From the NCBI GenBank assembly GCA_029204225.1, contig CM055108.1, positions 15,652,722 through 15,716,721 of the forward strand: a stretch of DNA of 64,000 nt, read 5' to 3'. Position 1 is the first letter of the stretch, and every line of letters begins with the position of its first letter. Position numbers and translations under genes: made by a program. This document shows positions 1 to 11,857 of this stretch, piece after piece. This DNA comes from Diphasiastrum complanatum. Taxonomy: Eukaryota; Streptophyta; Lycopodiopsida; Lycopodiales; Lycopodiaceae. A model generated the notes under the pieces. That model saw nothing but the letters and a program-made list of their open reading frames with translations, searched no databases and had not been told where the DNA came from.

Positions 1-20
1 TTTGTTTATTTGTTTTAAGA

Positions 21-132
<112 letters not shown>

Positions 133-321
133 TGTGTTTTTAAATTTTGCATTGATTTAAAATGGTTTTGAATGGCCTTGTAATAGATTATTAGTATTAT
201 TTAGGATAGTAGATTTAGGATTATTAGATTTGTAATTTGTGAGAGAGAAAGAGAGAGAAAGAGAGGTGAAGTGTAGATGTATGCTTGAAGATATTGAAAG
301 ATTTTAAAGTTCTTTTTTTAT

Positions 322-445
<124 letters not shown>

Positions 446-520
446 ATAATAGATTGTGATAATGTTTATAATAGATTGATTTTTGATAGTGTTTATAATA
501 GATTGTTAAAATTATTAAAG

Positions 521-1021
521 ATAGTGTTTAATATTTTGCATTGATGTAGAATTTAAGATTATAGATAAATATATAATCTATGATAGTAATAGATTCATTA
601 GGGCCCTTTTTGGACTCAAAAAGGGCCTCTTCCTTGTCTAAACAGGTTTGTTAATCATAATTAGTTTAGTGTTAATCAATCCTACGTGGCACTTTTACCT
701 TGGGTTACCACATAGGGTGAGCAAGAGTTAAGGGCTAAATATAGGTCCCATCATCCATAGACTTTTGTCGGTACTTTGTAAGGCAAGACTAGCATATTCA
801 TTGTCTTGGTTCCAATAGGACAACATCTAGGGCTCTAGGTGGGACATAGACTTGCAGGCCTCATTTAATGCCCAAGTACATTTCAAATTTGAAATTTGCT
901 TATGAATTTTAATCAACCCACTTTTGTGTCCCCCTTCACATTCAAACTAAGACTACCTCACTTTCACTAGTCTTTCACATACCAAATAATTTATTTTTTT
1001 CAGATGGATATAATTTTTTTC
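521..1021. other. AT-rich spacer with one hairpin
   Basis: No coding signal is seen. A perfect hairpin lies at 602-627: a 10-bp stem (ggcccttttt at 602-611 and its complement at 618-627) around a 6-nt loop. It could be a terminal-repeat remnant, but no partner was found. Confidence 0.5.
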
Positions 1022-1861
1022 AAAATTGGCCTTCAGGATACATTTTTATTTTGCCGTGGATTTAGTCTGTTTGACCTCAGAACCTCAAAAAAAGTGTTTA
1101 TTAGTCAATTTGTTTTTATTAGTTTACAAACATAAATGTATCCCAAAGGCCGGTTTTTCTTTTTTTTTTTTTAGCCCGAAATCGCGATTTTTGGCCGTTT
1201 CACTTCATCAGAAGGTTTCGCGCCTTACCGTGATTTTGAAAAAAAAAAAAATTTGGTCCGAAACACAATTTTTGGCCTTCTGATGAAGTGAAACGGCCAA
1301 AAATAACGATTTCAGACCAAAAAAAAAAAAGAAAAACCGGCCTTCGAGATACATTTCTGTTTGTAAACTAATAAAAACAAATTGACTAATAAACACCTTT
1401 TTTGAGGTTCTGAGGTCAAACAGACTAAATCCATAGCAAAACAAAAATGTATCTCTTGGAGGCCAGTTTTTCATTTTTTTTGGCCCGAAATCGCGATTTT
1501 TGGCCATTTCACTTCATCAAAAGGCCAGAATTTGCATTTCGGACCAAATTTTTTTTTTTTTGGGTCAAACGGCCCAAAATCGCGCCTTACCGTGATTTTG
1601 AAAAAATAAATAAATAAATAAATTTTGGTCCGAAACGCAATTTTTGGCCTTCTGATGAAGTGAAACGGCCAAAAATCGCGATTTTGGACCAAAAGAAAAA
1701 AGAAAAACCGGCCTTCGGGATACATTTCTGTTTGTAAACTAATAAAAACGAATTGACTTATAAACACATTTTTTGAGGTTCTGAGGTCAAACAGACTAAA
1801 TCCATAACGAAACAAAAATGTATCCCCCGGAGGCCAGTTTTTCGTTTTTTTTGGCCCCAAA
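1022..1861. repeat. Foldback / tandem inverted-repeat array
   Basis: The block at about 1025-1240 reads back as its own reverse complement at about 1256-1475, forming a long imperfect hairpin centred near 1245. The right arm is then repeated as a direct copy about 371 bp further on: tgaggtcaaacagactaaat occurs at 1411 and 1782. Shared parts include cttctgatgaagtgaaacgg and homopolymer A/T runs. This looks like a foldback or long-TIR nonautonomous element with an extra copy. No coding capacity is believed. Its right edge coincides with the point where the CACTA transposase coding sequence stops. Confidence 0.75.
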
Positions 1862-1862
1862 A

Positions 1863-2929
1863 ACGTGAAGCGTTACACATTGGTCATTGAAGCTTTTATG
1901 AATGTTCACCTCTATATAGAACATGGTCTTCTGGACATGCATGTATTGTGTCGTAATCCATTCCAAGCACGGTCATCATCTTTCGTGCTTCTTTTCATGT
2001 TTTAGGTATCACATTTCCTTTCGGAAGTATTCGATGCAACAACCTAAAAAAAGAGCAATGTGAGCTGTTAGAAAAGGAAAAAAATTAACTTAATGTAAAT
2101 ATGCTATAAAGTATAATAGTTGTGTTATGCGTTAAGTACCCGAATATAGATGTCACACTACGATCACTCCATTTGTATGTTGCTTGAAGGTTTAGAATAA
2201 GAATTGACGTAGCTAGTCTCGAAATGGATGCTACATGATATAAAGGAGTGTCTACCTCCTTGTGCAATAGAATTTCGTCTTCATCCATCTCAAATTGCAT
2301 ATCATCATTCTCATTTGTTTCAAAGTAAGATTCAAACATGTTGTGCATTGCTTCATCGTGTTGCACCTCATCATCATAATCATTAGAATCAAGTTGATTA
2401 TTCTTTTTTCCAATTGTGTTTGCCTCTTCAATTTGTTTCATTCTTTGTTTTCTCATGTCTATCAAAACTTGACGTTGATTGTAACTATACACGGATGGAT
2501 CAACTCCGTGGAATGGCATTCGATGTATAGGCTACACACATGAGACAAACTCCATAAGTGACATATATAGATTGACAAAGATTATAATAAAAAACAATCA
2601 TATAAAATTAACAAACCTCAACGTCTTCCAACTTCGATGGTTGACCTTCTTCTTTTTGTCCAAACTTTCACAAATGATTTTCAACAATGTGTCTTTCGCG
2701 CATCTTTTGTCCATCACACTTGAGGCATGTGCACCATATTTTATTTTGAATATAATTTCTCTACAAGAAACAAAAATCAAGTACATGTCACTTTAGCACA
2801 ATATTTTAACTTATAATAACAAAGTTTTTATGAACAAAAAAACATGCATGTTTATTACTTACCTTGTTAACTTGAGTAGTGTCTTCATCGCTAGACTGAT
2901 CTGAATGTAATTTATCTCGTTGTAATAAA
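1863..2929 (-). pseudogene. CACTA TNP2-like transposase, N-terminal fragment
   Basis: Four exon-like blocks read leftwards with canonical borders and consistent phase: 2863-2929, 2617-2760, 2140-2531 and 1863-2043. The second block carries a Cys-rich stretch (IWCTCLKC, then HIVENHL) like the transposase-associated zinc motif. The third has TPLY followed by YKWSDRSV, and the fourth has LPKGNVIPKT, then IHACPEDHVLYRGEH. This is the usual order in TNP2 proteins upstream of the catalytic region. In-frame stops break the second block (TGA after ENHL) and the fourth (three). The first coding exon was not located. The catalytic and C-terminal parts are absent, cut off at the foldback array. Family membership is well supported; exon borders are inferred. 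Confidence 0.8.
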
Positions 2930-3193
2930 CTGCATATATGCACAAGTACAAAACACAAATAACATAAAATTATTGTATGATTCTAATGTTTTAATCTTTA
3001 GATAGTACTATTCTTATACATTGTCGCTTATATGATTCTTTTGCATCTTGGTGCAGGCTCGAGCTCTACACGCATATCTCTCTTCGTTTGTTAACACGGG
3101 TATGAAAGTCACACTTCAATATATTCTTTTTTACTTCATTTCAATATATTAGGGTCTATTGTAATGTATTGTATGTTTATGAATGTAGTAATC

Positions 3194-4188
3194 ATGTCGG
3201 GGTCAAGCAGTGGTGAAAGCTCGGAAGACTATGTAAAAAATTTATATGAATCATTAACTCCTGAGCAAAAAACACAACTGCAAAGTATGCTTAGCTGAGA
3301 TGAGGGTGGTCCTTCACAAGCGGCCGCGGCTCCCGCCCCCACCGAAGAGTCATCCACAAATCCTTATTATGACGTGGATCCTCAAGGCAATATAAATGCC
3401 AATAAAAAAGGGAGGGTGGTTTTGGACCGACTCTATTCTTTATGCCAACACCATTTTGGCGATAGATTATTTAGTAAATGGTCCGAACAACCTACTGCCG
3501 ATAAACGACAGGTTATTGGTACCCTTCGTGACGAATTCCAACAAGAAGAGGAATTCGAGGAGAAGGAAATTCATAAGCATATGAGCTTATGGATTAGGCA
3601 TCGTCGTGATATGGCACGACGAGCTTATAGGGACGGGCAATCCAAGCCCTCCTGGTGTTCAAGAAATGATTGGAACCATGTAAAAGCGGATGAACGAACA
3701 CCAGATAAATACAAAATTCAGAAAGATGTTGCAACCACTAGGATGCATGGGATAGGCAACTCTAGGTTCGGCTCGAGCGGAAAGACGGGATTGTAAGCAA
3801 ACATGGTAAGTGAACTTACACTACTCTTATAGTTTATCTTTGATTTCATATGCTTTTATTTATTAATATGCATTATGACTAGTTGCTTCAACGTAGCCCT
3901 AAATTAATTTCAGCTTAAATTGAATGCATGGATAGTTGGCGGACTATGGACGTCTGCCAACTAAGGAGGAATACGAATATGCCTACAGGGAATCGTACAA
4001 CGCATTAGTCAACAAACTAAAGAGCAAAGGTCATCCTCCAAATGTAAGTACTAGTTTTTGTATTCATACTAATGTGGTTTGTATTCTGACGTCAATTTTA
4101 TTTAATTTAATACGATCAAGCATTAAATATTAATGTAGTTTGTTTGTTTGTGTTCATGCAGACTGGACGTCACGACGACGACAAGTAG
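3194..4188 (+). pseudogene. CACTA second gene (plant En/Spm-type accessory protein), one nonsense codon
   Basis: Translation starts at ATG 3194 (MSGSSSGESSEDYVKNLYES) and is stopped by TGA at 3296-3298, then continues in the same frame through 3796. The body has HMSLWIRHRRDMARRAYRDG, DWNHVKADERTPDKY and RFGSSGKTG, typical of the second protein of plant CACTA elements, probably a subterminal-repeat binder. A second exon at about 3936-4043 reads DYGRLPTKEEYEYAYRESY and ends HPPN at a canonical gtaagt donor (4044). The last exon, 4162-4188, reads TGRHDDDK then stop. The first intron (about 3793 or 3806 to 3935) is ambiguous: two donors are possible. The gene is transcribed away from the transposase fragment. 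Confidence 0.7.
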
Positions 4189-4741
4189 ATTAGGTTTATA
4201 AATTTTAGTTGATATTAGATCTAGAAAGACTCGTGCGACATTAAAGCACCAATTTTGTAGTACATTGATTCATATTATGAAAATATTATTATTGCAAATG
4301 ATCGTGCTATATTGCCATTGCTTTTATATATGCAATGTTCTTTTTTCAAAAATTGCAATGTCAAATTTAGAGATGTGGATGAACGTAATAACCAACTAAG
4401 AAAATAAAACCATGTGCAATGTCGGATTTCAAAATAACAATCAATATCATATATAGAAATCTAAATAAAATTTATGATGTGCACAAAGCAATGCAATAAA
4501 GTATTGTCATTCATAATGGACATGAAGTAATGCAATTAAATATAAAATAAAAAGTAATTTAAGAATGAAAGTACCTCATGCTTAGTTTGTTGTTTGATCC
4601 AATTGTTGAATGCAAGTCAAAAATATTATTTTAAAAACAATTCACGACCATCGTTTCTCCAAGAACTCAACTCCAAGAATAGCCCGATAAAAATGTGCAC
4701 GCTGTTTTTTACGTAGTTTTTATTTTTTTTATCTAATTTGG
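4189..4741. other. AT-rich noncoding part of the CACTA element
   Basis: This lies between the last exon of the second CACTA gene and the subterminal repeats. I see no coding sequence or clear regulatory motif. Confidence 0.5.
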
Positions 4742-5108
4742 GATGTCAGAATCCGACGTCCAAACATGTCGGACCTTTTTTTTTATCATTTTGTTAATAG
4801 ACGTCGGATTTCGACAACTCTTTGGCACGTCGGAATCCGACGTACAAGTGTACGTCGGATTGACGTCCACGTCATCTCTTTTGCGACGTCTTTGGACGTC
4901 GCATTGCGACATCCACATCGAAACATCTCTCCCTCATCAAAAATTTTTCTTTCGAAATCTGGCACGTTGTGCCTGTCGGACTGCGACGTGTTTTAAAGTC
5001 GTCAGATTCCAACGACCTTATAACGACGTGTTTTTCCAACGTCCGCAATGAATTAAAAAAAATTTAAGCTCGCGATTCACGTCGCAAATCGCGGCGGGTG
5101 TTGTTGTG
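4742..5108. repeat. CACTA subterminal repeats and right terminus
   Basis: Variants of acgtcggat, in both orientations, recur near 4742, 4767, 4801, 4828, 4851, 4885, 4974, 4999 and 5067. Several are paired as short palindromes (for example cgtcggaatccgacg near 4829). In CACTA elements such arrays bind the accessory protein and bring the ends together. The terminus ends at 5108. Confidence 0.75.
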
Positions 5109-5169
5109 AAAGCCTAAAGTCAAGATAGATGATTTTTCATTTTCAACACTCATCCTAAAAATTAATCTA

Positions 5170-5544
5170 TGTTAACCTAAACATGGATCTTGGAATTAAT
5201 CCAAGATTGGCTCTATGCTTGATGAAGGAATTTTTGTTCAAAGGTTTGGTGAGCAAATCTGCAATACATGATTATGTGTCTGCTCCAAATAGATTTCTCC
5301 TCCAATGAGCTTCTCTCTCACGAAGTGATGTGCAACTTCGATATGTTTGCTCCTTGCATGAAATATTGGGTTGTTGGCAAGGGCTTGTGCTAAAATATTT
5401 TCACACATGATCAATGGTAGATCATCTTCCTTGATAGTCTTTAGCTCCAAAAGCAACCTCTTGATCCAAAGCACTTCTTTTGTTGTAGTACTAAGTGCCC
5501 TATATTCAGCTTCACAAGATGAGAGTGATATGGTATCTTGCTTT
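5170..5544 (-). pseudogene. Copia RNase H fragment
   Basis: Read leftwards from 5544: SKKQDTISLSSCEAEYRALS, then KEVLWIKRLL, NPIFHARSKHIEVAHHFVRE and, after a frameshift near 5265, IADLLTKPL. This is the classic end of Ty1/Copia pol (RNase H with CEAEY, then ADxLTKPL). Its upstream pol is missing. It abuts a truncated Copia LTR at 5545 in the opposite orientation, so the junction is a rearrangement or nested event. It belongs to a different Copia copy than the cluster to its right. Confidence 0.85.
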
Positions 5545-6360
5545 TTACTCTCTAAATTTTACTCTCTCAAATGTAACCTGCAGAAAATGAACTGTTGCAG
5601 TCTAGTTTTTACTCACATTTTTGGCACAGCCAAAAAATGCGAAAAATTCGACACTGAGTTTTCTGATAGGCGACAATGCAAGTCTTACACGGGTTTCTAC
5701 ACAGGCAAAAATTGAAAAAAAAAAAATCAACACTGCATATTTGCATGCAGTTTTCAACAAGCAAAAAAGGCGACACTTGTCCTACAATAGGCCAAAGTTG
5801 TTCTACAAATCAAAGGCGATGTCCTTCAAATGCTGAATGTGTCTTCCAAACGTCAAAGGTGTCTCAAACGCCGAAGGTGTCTTACAAATTTCGAAGGCTG
5901 CCCTCAGGTAAAGGCAACGACCAAAAGGCCAAGGAGTGACACATTTTCAGTCTGCTAAAATACACAAATTTTCGCTATCAGACCAGAAAGCCTTCATGCT
6001 CCATCAACGAACTAATCCACTGATCAGTTTAACAGTTGTTATCAATCTTGTAATTGTAAAGTTAAGTTAGTACAAGATTTTTCTGGCTGATATATATACA
6101 TGTGATTGAGTGATTGTAAAGAGAGAGGATTACGATACGTAAGGTTGTATAGCGGAGAACGTCTTTTATTAGTAACTGACTCCTCAGAGTTAGTGATCAT
6201 AGAGAGAGAGAGAGAGAGAGAGAACTATTTTAGAACCTTAGCAATTATCTTGAATCTGTTAGTAGAATCACAAGATTATCAGCATAATTGTATTGTGGTC
6301 TGATCGTTGTATTAACAATTTCAATATACGAATTCGCTATTGTTCTACACCTTCGCATTC
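5545..6360 (+). repeat. 5'-truncated Copia LTR
   Basis: This matches the LTR at 8433 onward from ctctaaatt (about 5548 versus 8484) to ttcgctattgttctacac (about 6333 versus 9392). The first 50 or so LTR bases and the last part are missing. Compared with the other copy it has an extra stretch of about 30 bp near 5740-5770 and a much shorter GA tract (6201-6223). It is joined directly to integrase coding sequence at about 6360, so the PBS, gag, protease and most of integrase are deleted. Confidence 0.8.
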
Positions 6361-6361
6361 C

Positions 6362-8413
6362 AGAATGTCTCTTCTATGCTCGAGTGCCATCTGATTTAAG
6401 AAAAAAGCTAGACCTAGTAAGCTGTAAGAACATCTTCATCGGCTACTCAACGTCGCATAAAGCATGTGGCATCTATGATGTTGATTCAAATCAGATCTCA
6501 ATCAACCGTGATGTTGTCTTTCTTGAAGACAAGTATCACAATTTCAAGTAGAAGCAGCCAATGCAAGAGTATGTCACAACAGCTCCACCATCCATCGATA
6601 GGCAACGACCTACGACTGTTCAGACAAAGGAGTTTGTCCCAATAGCTTTGCTTACCATCGATGGGCCCAGACCCACGATTGTTCAGCCACAAGATGCTAT
6701 GATCCCAGTCATTCACCAAGGAGAATCATCCACTCAAGCACTTGCAGCTCAAAGGTTTACAAGACAACGACAACAACTTGATCATTTTCTCCCTCAGGCG
6801 TTCATCAGTCACGATGAACCTACCACAGTTGCAGAAGCTTTGTCAATGCTCGATACAGACAATTGGAAGGCTGCCATGGATGCTAATTATCAGCCTCTAG
6901 TGAAGAACAAGACCTAGAGTCTTGTCAATCCTCTTACTGGTGTAAACTAATTGACTTCGAGTGGATCTTTAAGCTAAAGCTTAAACCAGATGGATCCATA
7001 TCCAAATGGAAAGCTAGACTGGTGGTTAAAGGCTTTGAACAAGTATATGGGATAGACTACACTGAGACCTTTAGTCCAGTGGTAAAGCATCAGTCTATTC
7101 ATACCTTACTGGCTATAGCTGCTACAGAAGATCTGGACATTCACCAGATGGACATCCAAATGGCATTCCTACATGGATTTATACAAGAAGATATATTCAT
7201 CTACTAACCAGAAGGTTACGTCCTTCAAGGCAAGGAGCATGTGGTATGTAAATTGCATAAGGCTTTATATGGTCTTAAGCAAGCTCCCAGGGCCTTGTAT
7301 GATAGAATTAATCACTTCTTGTTGTAGCACAATTTCACTTCTTGCTCCGCAGACTACAATGTATATCTCAAGCGTAAAGGGTCAAGCTATGTCATAATAG
7401 CATTATACGTTGATGATTCTTTGATTATCAGCAATTCAAATCAGTTATTATAGGAAACCAAATCTCTGCTTTCATCAGAGTTTGAGATGATTGATTTAGA
7501 CCCAGTCCATTACCTTCTTGGTATGGAGATCAACAGAGATCGCGCAGGCAGAAGGATAGCTATAAGCCAAGAATCCTACTTGACTAATGTACTTTGCAGA
7601 TATGGCATGGAGGCAAGCCCATAAACACACCTATGGATCCAGGACACCTATGGCAAGCCCATAGACACACCTATGTTGTCTAAAGACATGTGCCCCAAAA
7701 CTCAAGTAGATCAACAAGAAATGTGCAGGTTTCCTTATCAGTCTGTCATAAAATCTATTATGTATTCTATGATTTGCACACGACATGATCTAGCATATGC
7801 AATAAGCACATTGTCTCAGTACATCTCCAATCCAGGCCTACAGCAATGGAAAACCCTACAAAGAGTATTGAGGTACATTCAAGCTACAAAGCACTATGCT
7901 TTGACCTATAATGGCAATATAGAGGCTGCACTCACATTGACTACTTATTCAGATTTAGATTGGGCAGAAGACATGGATACCAGAAAATCCACATCATGCT
8001 ACATTTGTTTTCTCGCAGGAGGACCCATCTCATGAAACAGCAGAAAGCAGAAATGCATTTCTCTGTCCTCCATAGAATTCGAATATGTTGCAGCTACGTC
8101 AGCCGTGAAGGAAATAATCTGGCTAAGGAGGCTGCTGCAGGACCTGCAGTTCACATAGATCAGTCCAACAATACTCCAGTGTGATAATCAGAGCTGCATA
8201 GCTCTTTCTCTGAACCCACGAACTCATAGTAGAACTAAGCATATAGAAGTTCAACTTCATTTTCTTAGAGAGAAAGTTCAGAATCAAGATGTTGTACTAA
8301 GTTACTGTCATACAGACAGTATGTTGGCTGATATTTTGACAAAGCCATTGTCTAGAGATAAACATTCTACCTTAATAGGTATGTTAAATCTCAATTGCAG
8401 ATCAGATTCATAG
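6362..8413 (+). pseudogene. Copia pol remnant: integrase tail, reverse transcriptase, RNase H
   Basis: The order is that of Ty1/Copia pol. The integrase C-terminal end is ECLFYARVPSDLRKKLD with IFIGYS and RDVVFLED (6362-6551). RT follows, with YGIDYTETFSPVVKHQSI (about 7040), HQMDIQMAFLHG, HKALYGLKQAPRALYDR and the catalytic LYVDDSLI (about 7395). RNase H has YSDLDWAEDMDTRKSTS (about 7950), SIEFEYVAATSAVKEIIWLR (about 8075), HSRTKHIEVQLHFLREK and ADILTKPLSRD (about 8340). Several stops (after HNFK, NKT, DIFIY, FLL, NQLL and others) and frameshifts make it nonfunctional. A polypurine tract follows directly. Confidence 0.9.
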
Positions 8414-8421
8414 CAGTTAGC

Positions 8422-8432
8422 TTAAGGGGGAG
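8422..8432 (+). other. Polypurine tract of Copia element
   Basis: Purine-rich ttaagggggag immediately precedes the LTR start TGTTGGAG at 8433. It primes plus-strand synthesis in LTR retrotransposons. Confidence 0.7.
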
Positions 8433-9708
<1,276 letters not shown>

Positions 9709-9714
9709 TAGAAG

Positions 9715-9726
9715 TGGTATCAGAGC
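9715..9726 (+). other. Primer binding site, initiator tRNA-Met
   Basis: tggtatcagagc is complementary to the 3' end of plant initiator tRNA-Met, the usual Copia primer. It marks the start of an internal region to the right. Confidence 0.85.
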
Positions 9727-9789
9727 TGATATCTATTTCACCCATAAGGTGATATCAGTGCTTGCTCCCACAATACGATCAGTCATAGA

Positions 9790-10855
9790 ATATTTTGATG
9801 TAGTAATGACTCTTTTATCGAGTCTCCTTGAAGACTATGAAACCTAGGTTCATGGCCATTTCGACCCAACAACATCTCACTCTATCTAGAGTCATTTCGA
9901 TGCTATTACAAGAGGAGATCAGAAGAAATGCATCCTCCTCATGCTCAGTATCTGATCCTCAAGCTCTGTGTACAAAGAAAAATCAAAAGTTCAAATCAAA
10001 GAAATCCACAAAATTAGATTATTCTAACAAGAAGAGCAACATGGAGTCTGGATCGAATTTTGGTTCTGGATCGAATTCTGGTTTAGGATCGAATTCTTTA
10101 TCATTCTAGCCAATGCAGAAACTGTTCTGCAAATATTGTAAGAGGACTGGCCATCTCATCAAGGATTGTAGAACACTCAAGTACAAAAATGAAAGGAGTA
10201 AGTAGTCTCAACAACAAGCAAATGCTGCCTCAATCAGTTACTCGATCCAGCATCAAGAGGAAGATCAAGCTGCCTTCATGACCTAAGGTCGGAAATCTAT
10301 TCCTGGTACTTGGACTACTATGGAGCAACTCAACACATGACAAGCAAATCAGGGACTGGTTTCAAAGCTACAAGCATTTCACCCATTCTAGAGTTGTGCA
10401 ACTTGGTGACAACTCATCTCATTCCATTGAAGGTGAAGGAACAGTCATGGTCGAATTTCAGAGAGGTGATGTTAAGTTGTTGTCCAATGTTCTCCATGTT
10501 CTGAACCTTACCAAAAGTCTGCTTTCTATAAGGAGAATCACTGATTCAGATAGTAGGGTAGAATTCAATATAAAATGCTGCACCATTCTTGACAAGTCTC
10601 AAAAAATTTTAGCCTTTGGTAGATGTTGTGGCTATCTTTATAAGCTTAGTCACTGCTATTTCACAGACAGTCAAGCTCTTCACACATCTATTTCTGATTC
10701 AGCTAACATATTGTGGCATTTCATAGTAGGTCACTTGAATTTCAATAGTATTCACCAAATGTCAAATCAGAATCTAGTTCAAGATCTTCCTTCCATTAGC
10801 AAATCCAATACTCTTGTGAAAGCAAGCATGCTAGTGTCGAAAATAGGTGAGTAAT
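9790..10855 (+). pseudogene. Copia gag / protease / pre-integrase fragment
   Basis: This is the 5' half of a Copia internal region, broken by stops and frameshifts. A gag tail reads LLSSLLEDYET (about 9810) and LLQEEIRRNASSSC. A CCHC zinc knuckle CKYCKRTGHLIKDC lies at about 10130. The protease motif is degenerate (DYYGATQHMTS, about 10308-10340, in place of DSGA). The pre-integrase region runs QLGDNSSHSIEGEGTV to ILWHFIVGHLNFNSIHQMS (10396-10780). Similarity ends near 10855 before the integrase core. The N-terminal part of gag is missing after the PBS. It is closely related to the inverted piece at 13910-14822. Confidence 0.85.
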
Positions 10856-11857
10856 AGAATGCATAAACTTCCTACTTCCAATGCATGAGAACGCCTATCA
10901 AAAAAATGAACAAAGCAGTAGTGATGGAAATCACGTTCAATATTTAGCAACTAACTTTCACTAGACTCCTAAGTGATTACGTAGCCAAACATAAAGTATT
11001 GAATTCTCAAACAATTTCTATCACTTACAAAAGCAATACAGAGATGCATGCATTCTGACACAAAATGAATGCAATAAGAGATATTATTGATTCAGAAAAA
11101 CAAGATTAGATGCTAATGAGTGCAAGACAATAGTGGATAGAAACTGCGCACTCTGGCCAAAGGCCTACTAGAGTTCTAGCCCCATTTGCATACTAGGAAC
11201 TCAACCCCATAAACCACTCGGTTGCATATGGGTGATAATGAAAAGCTATACCTAACACAACTGAACCAATAACTTTAGTTAAAACAAGAACCTCTATACA
11301 ATAACTTTAGTTAAAACAAGAACCTCTATACAATAATAATAGTATATAGTTTTCAGAAATTTGTAGTTCATTTTTCTAGTACTTGTAGAATTTTTTTAGT
11401 TTATGGAGCTTTAGCAGTCCTAAACTTCTAATTTTTGTGTACTACAAGTTGCTGAGATGACAAAATCTTATTGAAATCAAGCATCATAAACAAATTCAAT
11501 GCTTAGGTCGTGCTTTTCTCCGGCTAGTTTCAAGGATTTGGAAAACTTGGAGAAGCCCTAGTCATGACTTCCATAGTAAATCTTGCATAGTTACAATAAG
11601 TAATTGTAAACTGCTGTTCATCAGGTGATCCACAGTGAGGCATCCAACAATCTAGTTCAATCTCTGATTCAACATGCTGCAACACGATCTGATCAAATCT
11701 TCTGCGAATCTAAGCACACCAAGCTAGAAACTGACAAATAACCTTTACAATATGAGATTTGGGAGTGCCATATTGTTTGTCAAGGCTTAAAGTCAATATA
11801 TACTTTCAACATAAGGTATGATATTTGACATTCATGCTCCTCAGGGTTTTAGAATTA
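10856..11857. other. Noncoding flank downstream of the germin-like gene
   Basis: No gene is recognised. A near-perfect 32-bp tandem duplication lies at 11267-11331 (caataactttagttaaaac repeated). Confidence 0.5.

Larger units (their letters stand above)
1862..5108. mobile_element. Truncated CACTA (En/Spm) transposon
   Basis: The block holds a TNP2-like transposase remnant on the minus strand (1863-2929), a second divergent gene on the plus strand (3194-4188), and at 4742-5108 dense copies of a subterminal motif built on acgtcgga and its complement, as in CACTA ends. The last bases, ggtgttgttgtg at 5097-5108, read on the minus strand as CACAACAACACC, a near-CACTA terminus. The left end is missing: transposase similarity stops at 1863, where the foldback array starts. 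CACTA elements move by cut and paste. This copy has stops in both genes and only one end, so it should be dead. Confidence 0.75.

Noticed and set aside
602-627. Rho-independent-type terminator
   Set aside because: The hairpin is in plant nuclear DNA with no bacterial context, so it is recorded only as a hairpin.
9715-9726. tRNA gene fragment
   Set aside because: Only the 12-nt primer complement is present, next to an LTR, so it is a primer binding site.
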